The notes beneath the pieces are model-generated. The model was not told the origin of the DNA and did not search any database. It worked only from the letters and a program-made list of their open reading frames with translations. This document shows positions 62,536 through 64,000 of a stretch of DNA of 64,000 nucleotides, piece by piece (position 1 is the stretch's first letter; each line of letters begins with the position of its first letter). The translations under genes and the position numbers were made by a program. This stretch comes from Pseudomonas sp. PB106 (GTDB lineage: Bacteria; Pseudomonadota; Gammaproteobacteria; Pseudomonadales; Pseudomonadaceae), in the NCBI RefSeq assembly GCF_009764645.1, contig NZ_RWIM01000111.1, positions 43,639 to 107,638 of the forward strand. Reading direction: 5' to 3'.

Positions 62536-63909
62536 ATGACCCAACGACACGTAATCAATGCCTCGGTCAGCCCGAAAGGCAGCCTGGAAACCCTTTCTCA
62601 ACGTGAAGTCCAGCAACTGAGCGAAGCCGGATCCGGCAGCACCTACACCCTCTTCCGCCAGTGCGCCCTGGCCATCCTCAACACCGGCGCCCATGTCGAT
62701 AACGCCAAGACCATTCTCGAAGCCTACAAGGACTTCGAAATCCGCATTCACCAACAGGATCGCGGCGTACGCCTAGAGCTGCTGAACGCTCCGGCCGACG
62801 CCTTCGTCGACGGCGAGATGATCGCCAGCACCCGCGAAATGCTCTTCAGCGCCTTGCGCGACATCGTCTACACCGAAAACGAACTCGACAGCCAACGCAT
62901 CGACCTGACCACCTCGCAAGGCATCAGCGACTACGTCTTTCACCTGCTGCGCAACGCGCGCACCTTGCGTCCGGGCGTCGAGCCGAAAATCGTCGTGTGC
63001 TGGGGCGGCCACTCGATCAATACCGAAGAATACAAATACACCAAGAAAGTCGGCCACGAACTGGGCCTGCGCAGCCTCGACATCTGCACCGGTTGCGGCC
63101 CCGGCGTGATGAAAGGCCCGATGAAAGGCGCAACCATCGCCCACGCCAAACAGCGTATTCATGGCGGCCGCTACCTCGGCCTCACCGAGCCGGGCATCAT
63201 CGCCGCCGAAGCGCCGAACCCGATCGTCAATGAGCTAGTGATTCTGCCGGACATTGAAAAGCGTCTGGAAGCCTTCGTCCGCGTTGGCCACGGCATCATC
63301 ATCTTCCCGGGCGGTGCGGGTACGGCGGAAGAATTCCTCTATCTGCTCGGCATCCTCATGCACCCGGACAACGCCGGCCTGCCGTTCCCGGTGATCCTCA
63401 CCGGGCCGAAACATGCCGCGCCGTATCTGGAGCAATTGGACGCGTTTGTTACCGCGACCCTCGGCGAAGCGGCCAAGCAGCATTACGAAATCATCATCGA
63501 CGACCCGGCCGAAGTGGCCCGGCAGATGACTCAAGGGCTGAAAGCGGTGAAGCAGTTCCGCCGCGAGCGCAACGACGCGTTCCACTTCAACTGGCTGTTG
63601 AAAATCGACGAGGGCTTCCAGCGTCCGTTCGATCCGACCCACGAAAACATGGCCAACCTGAAACTGCACCGCGATCAGCCGCCGCACGAACTGGCGGCGA
63701 ACCTGCGCCGGGCGTTTTCCGGCATCGTCGCCGGCAACGTCAAGGACAAAGGCATCCGCCTGATCGAAGAACACGGGCCGTATCAGATCCGTGGTGACGC
63801 CGCGATCATGCAACCGCTCGACGCGCTGCTCAAAGCCTTCGTCGCCCAGCACCGGATGAAGTTGCCGGGCGGTGCGGCGTATGTGCCTTGCTATCGAGTG
63901 GTGGCGTAA
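62536..63909 (+). CDS. ppnN: Nucleotide 5'-monophosphate nucleosidase PpnN (YgdH)
   Basis: This 457-residue enzyme hydrolyses purine and pyrimidine nucleoside monophosphates to base and ribose 5-phosphate. A central LOG domain carries the signature FPGGAGTAEEFLYLLG and the CGPGVMKGPMKGA phosphate site. N- and C-terminal regulatory domains (STYTLFRQCALAILN; HFNWLLKIDEGFQRPFDPTHENMANL) match E. coli PpnN, which is stimulated by (p)ppGpp. The ATG at 62536 follows AAGGA. It is a single gene followed by a REPIN. Confidence 0.93.
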   Translation: MTQRHVINASVSPKGSLETLSQREVQQLSEAGSGSTYTLFRQCALAILNTGAHVDNAKTILEAYKDFEIRIHQQDRGVRLELLNAPADAFVDGEMIASTREMLFSALRDIVYTENELDSQRIDLTTSQGISDYVFHLLRNARTLRPGVEPKIVVCWGGHSINTEEYKYTKKVGHELGLRSLDICTGCGPGVMKGPMKGATIAHAKQRIHGGRYLGLTEPGIIAAEAPNPIVNELVILPDIEKRLEAFVRVGHGIIIFPGGAGTAEEFLYLLGILMHPDNAGLPFPVILTGPKHAAPYLEQLDAFVTATLGEAAKQHYEIIIDDPAEVARQMTQGLKAVKQFRRERNDAFHFNWLLKIDEGFQRPFDPTHENMANLKLHRDQPPHELAANLRRAFSGIVAGNVKDKGIRLIEEHGPYQIRGDAAIMQPLDALLKAFVAQHRMKLPGGAAYVPCYRVVA

Positions 63910-63930
63910 TACTTTCAGCGACCACCTGAC

Positions 63931-64000
63931 CTTGTAGGAGTGAGCCTGCTCGCGATAGCGGTATATCAGTCACCTTTTTATTGACTGAACCACCGCTATC
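63931..64000. repeat. REPIN cut by window end
   Basis: The left arm CTTGTAGGAGTGAGCCTGCT continues through GCGATAGCGG; the opposite arm begins (CCACCGCTATC) before the window ends. Same type as at 3068. Confidence 0.85.

Noticed and set aside
1..64000. CRISPR array, prophage, insertion sequence or tRNA gene
   Set aside because: No regularly spaced direct repeats, transposase, integrase, phage structural gene or tRNA-like cloverleaf was seen; the repeats present are REPINs.

Overview
The window looks like chromosomal DNA of a Pseudomonas of the fluorescens group (inference). GC and GC3 are high. Gene content is typical of that group: a close relative of the P. fluorescens arylesterase PFE, Pseudomonas DUF1652 and small acidic proteins, a cdiB-cdiA-cdiI locus, a split pqiA pair, many LysR regulators, and repeated REP/REPIN elements. 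I found no rRNA, tRNA, CRISPR array, transposase or integrase.

Layout. 1-10 kb: an amidase cut by the window edge, a DyP peroxidase and a TerC/Alx-type membrane protein. Next comes a catabolic-looking block: polyamine-type binding protein, NCS1 permease, flavin reductase, dCache chemoreceptor and luciferase-like monooxygenase. Three promoters in this block share a 16-bp GGTATACC-type element. 10-21 kb: a two-partner-secretion contact-dependent inhibition locus (transporter, 2725-residue exoprotein with an HNH/EndoVII-like tip, overlapping immunity gene) with an eroded ORF behind it. 21-28.6 kb: arylesterase, then an operon of flavin monooxygenase, Rid-family protein without the catalytic Arg, DUF1028 and M20 hydrolase, a LysR regulator, and a second NCS1 permease closely similar to the first. 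28.6-36.3 kb: SDR/carbonic anhydrase/NmrA operon divergent from LysR-GST, a molbindin, an M24 peptidase, and a PtrR-like regulator divergent from a sad-type succinate semialdehyde dehydrogenase.

36-47 kb: DUF1624 acyltransferase-like protein, two PqiA halves without PqiB, a YdiJ-type D-2-hydroxyglutarate dehydrogenase divergent from a LysR gene, and a glucarate module (dehydratase, MFS transporter, LysR). 47-53 kb: a DUF6338 membrane protein coupled to a 41-residue proline-rich peptide, an NDH-2-like flavoprotein divergent from an Fe-S type Rrf2 regulator, small proteins, a Nudix hydrolase and a polysaccharide deacetylase lipoprotein. 53-56 kb: two sulfonate-type binding proteins and one permease with no ATPase, with a sigma-54 promoter and paired palindromes in between. 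56-64 kb: SRAP protein, small proteins, AzlCD, a PAS-GGDEF cyclase, an Rrf2/thioredoxin-reductase-like pair around a perfect inverted repeat, DUF3087 and PpnN.

The two flavin-monooxygenase blocks, each with a near-identical NCS1 permease, are the best candidates for undescribed metabolism. They carry functional analogues of several Rut-pathway activities (flavin monooxygenase, flavin reductase, Rid protein, amidohydrolase, base permease) but are not Rut orthologues. The substrate cannot be read from the sequence.
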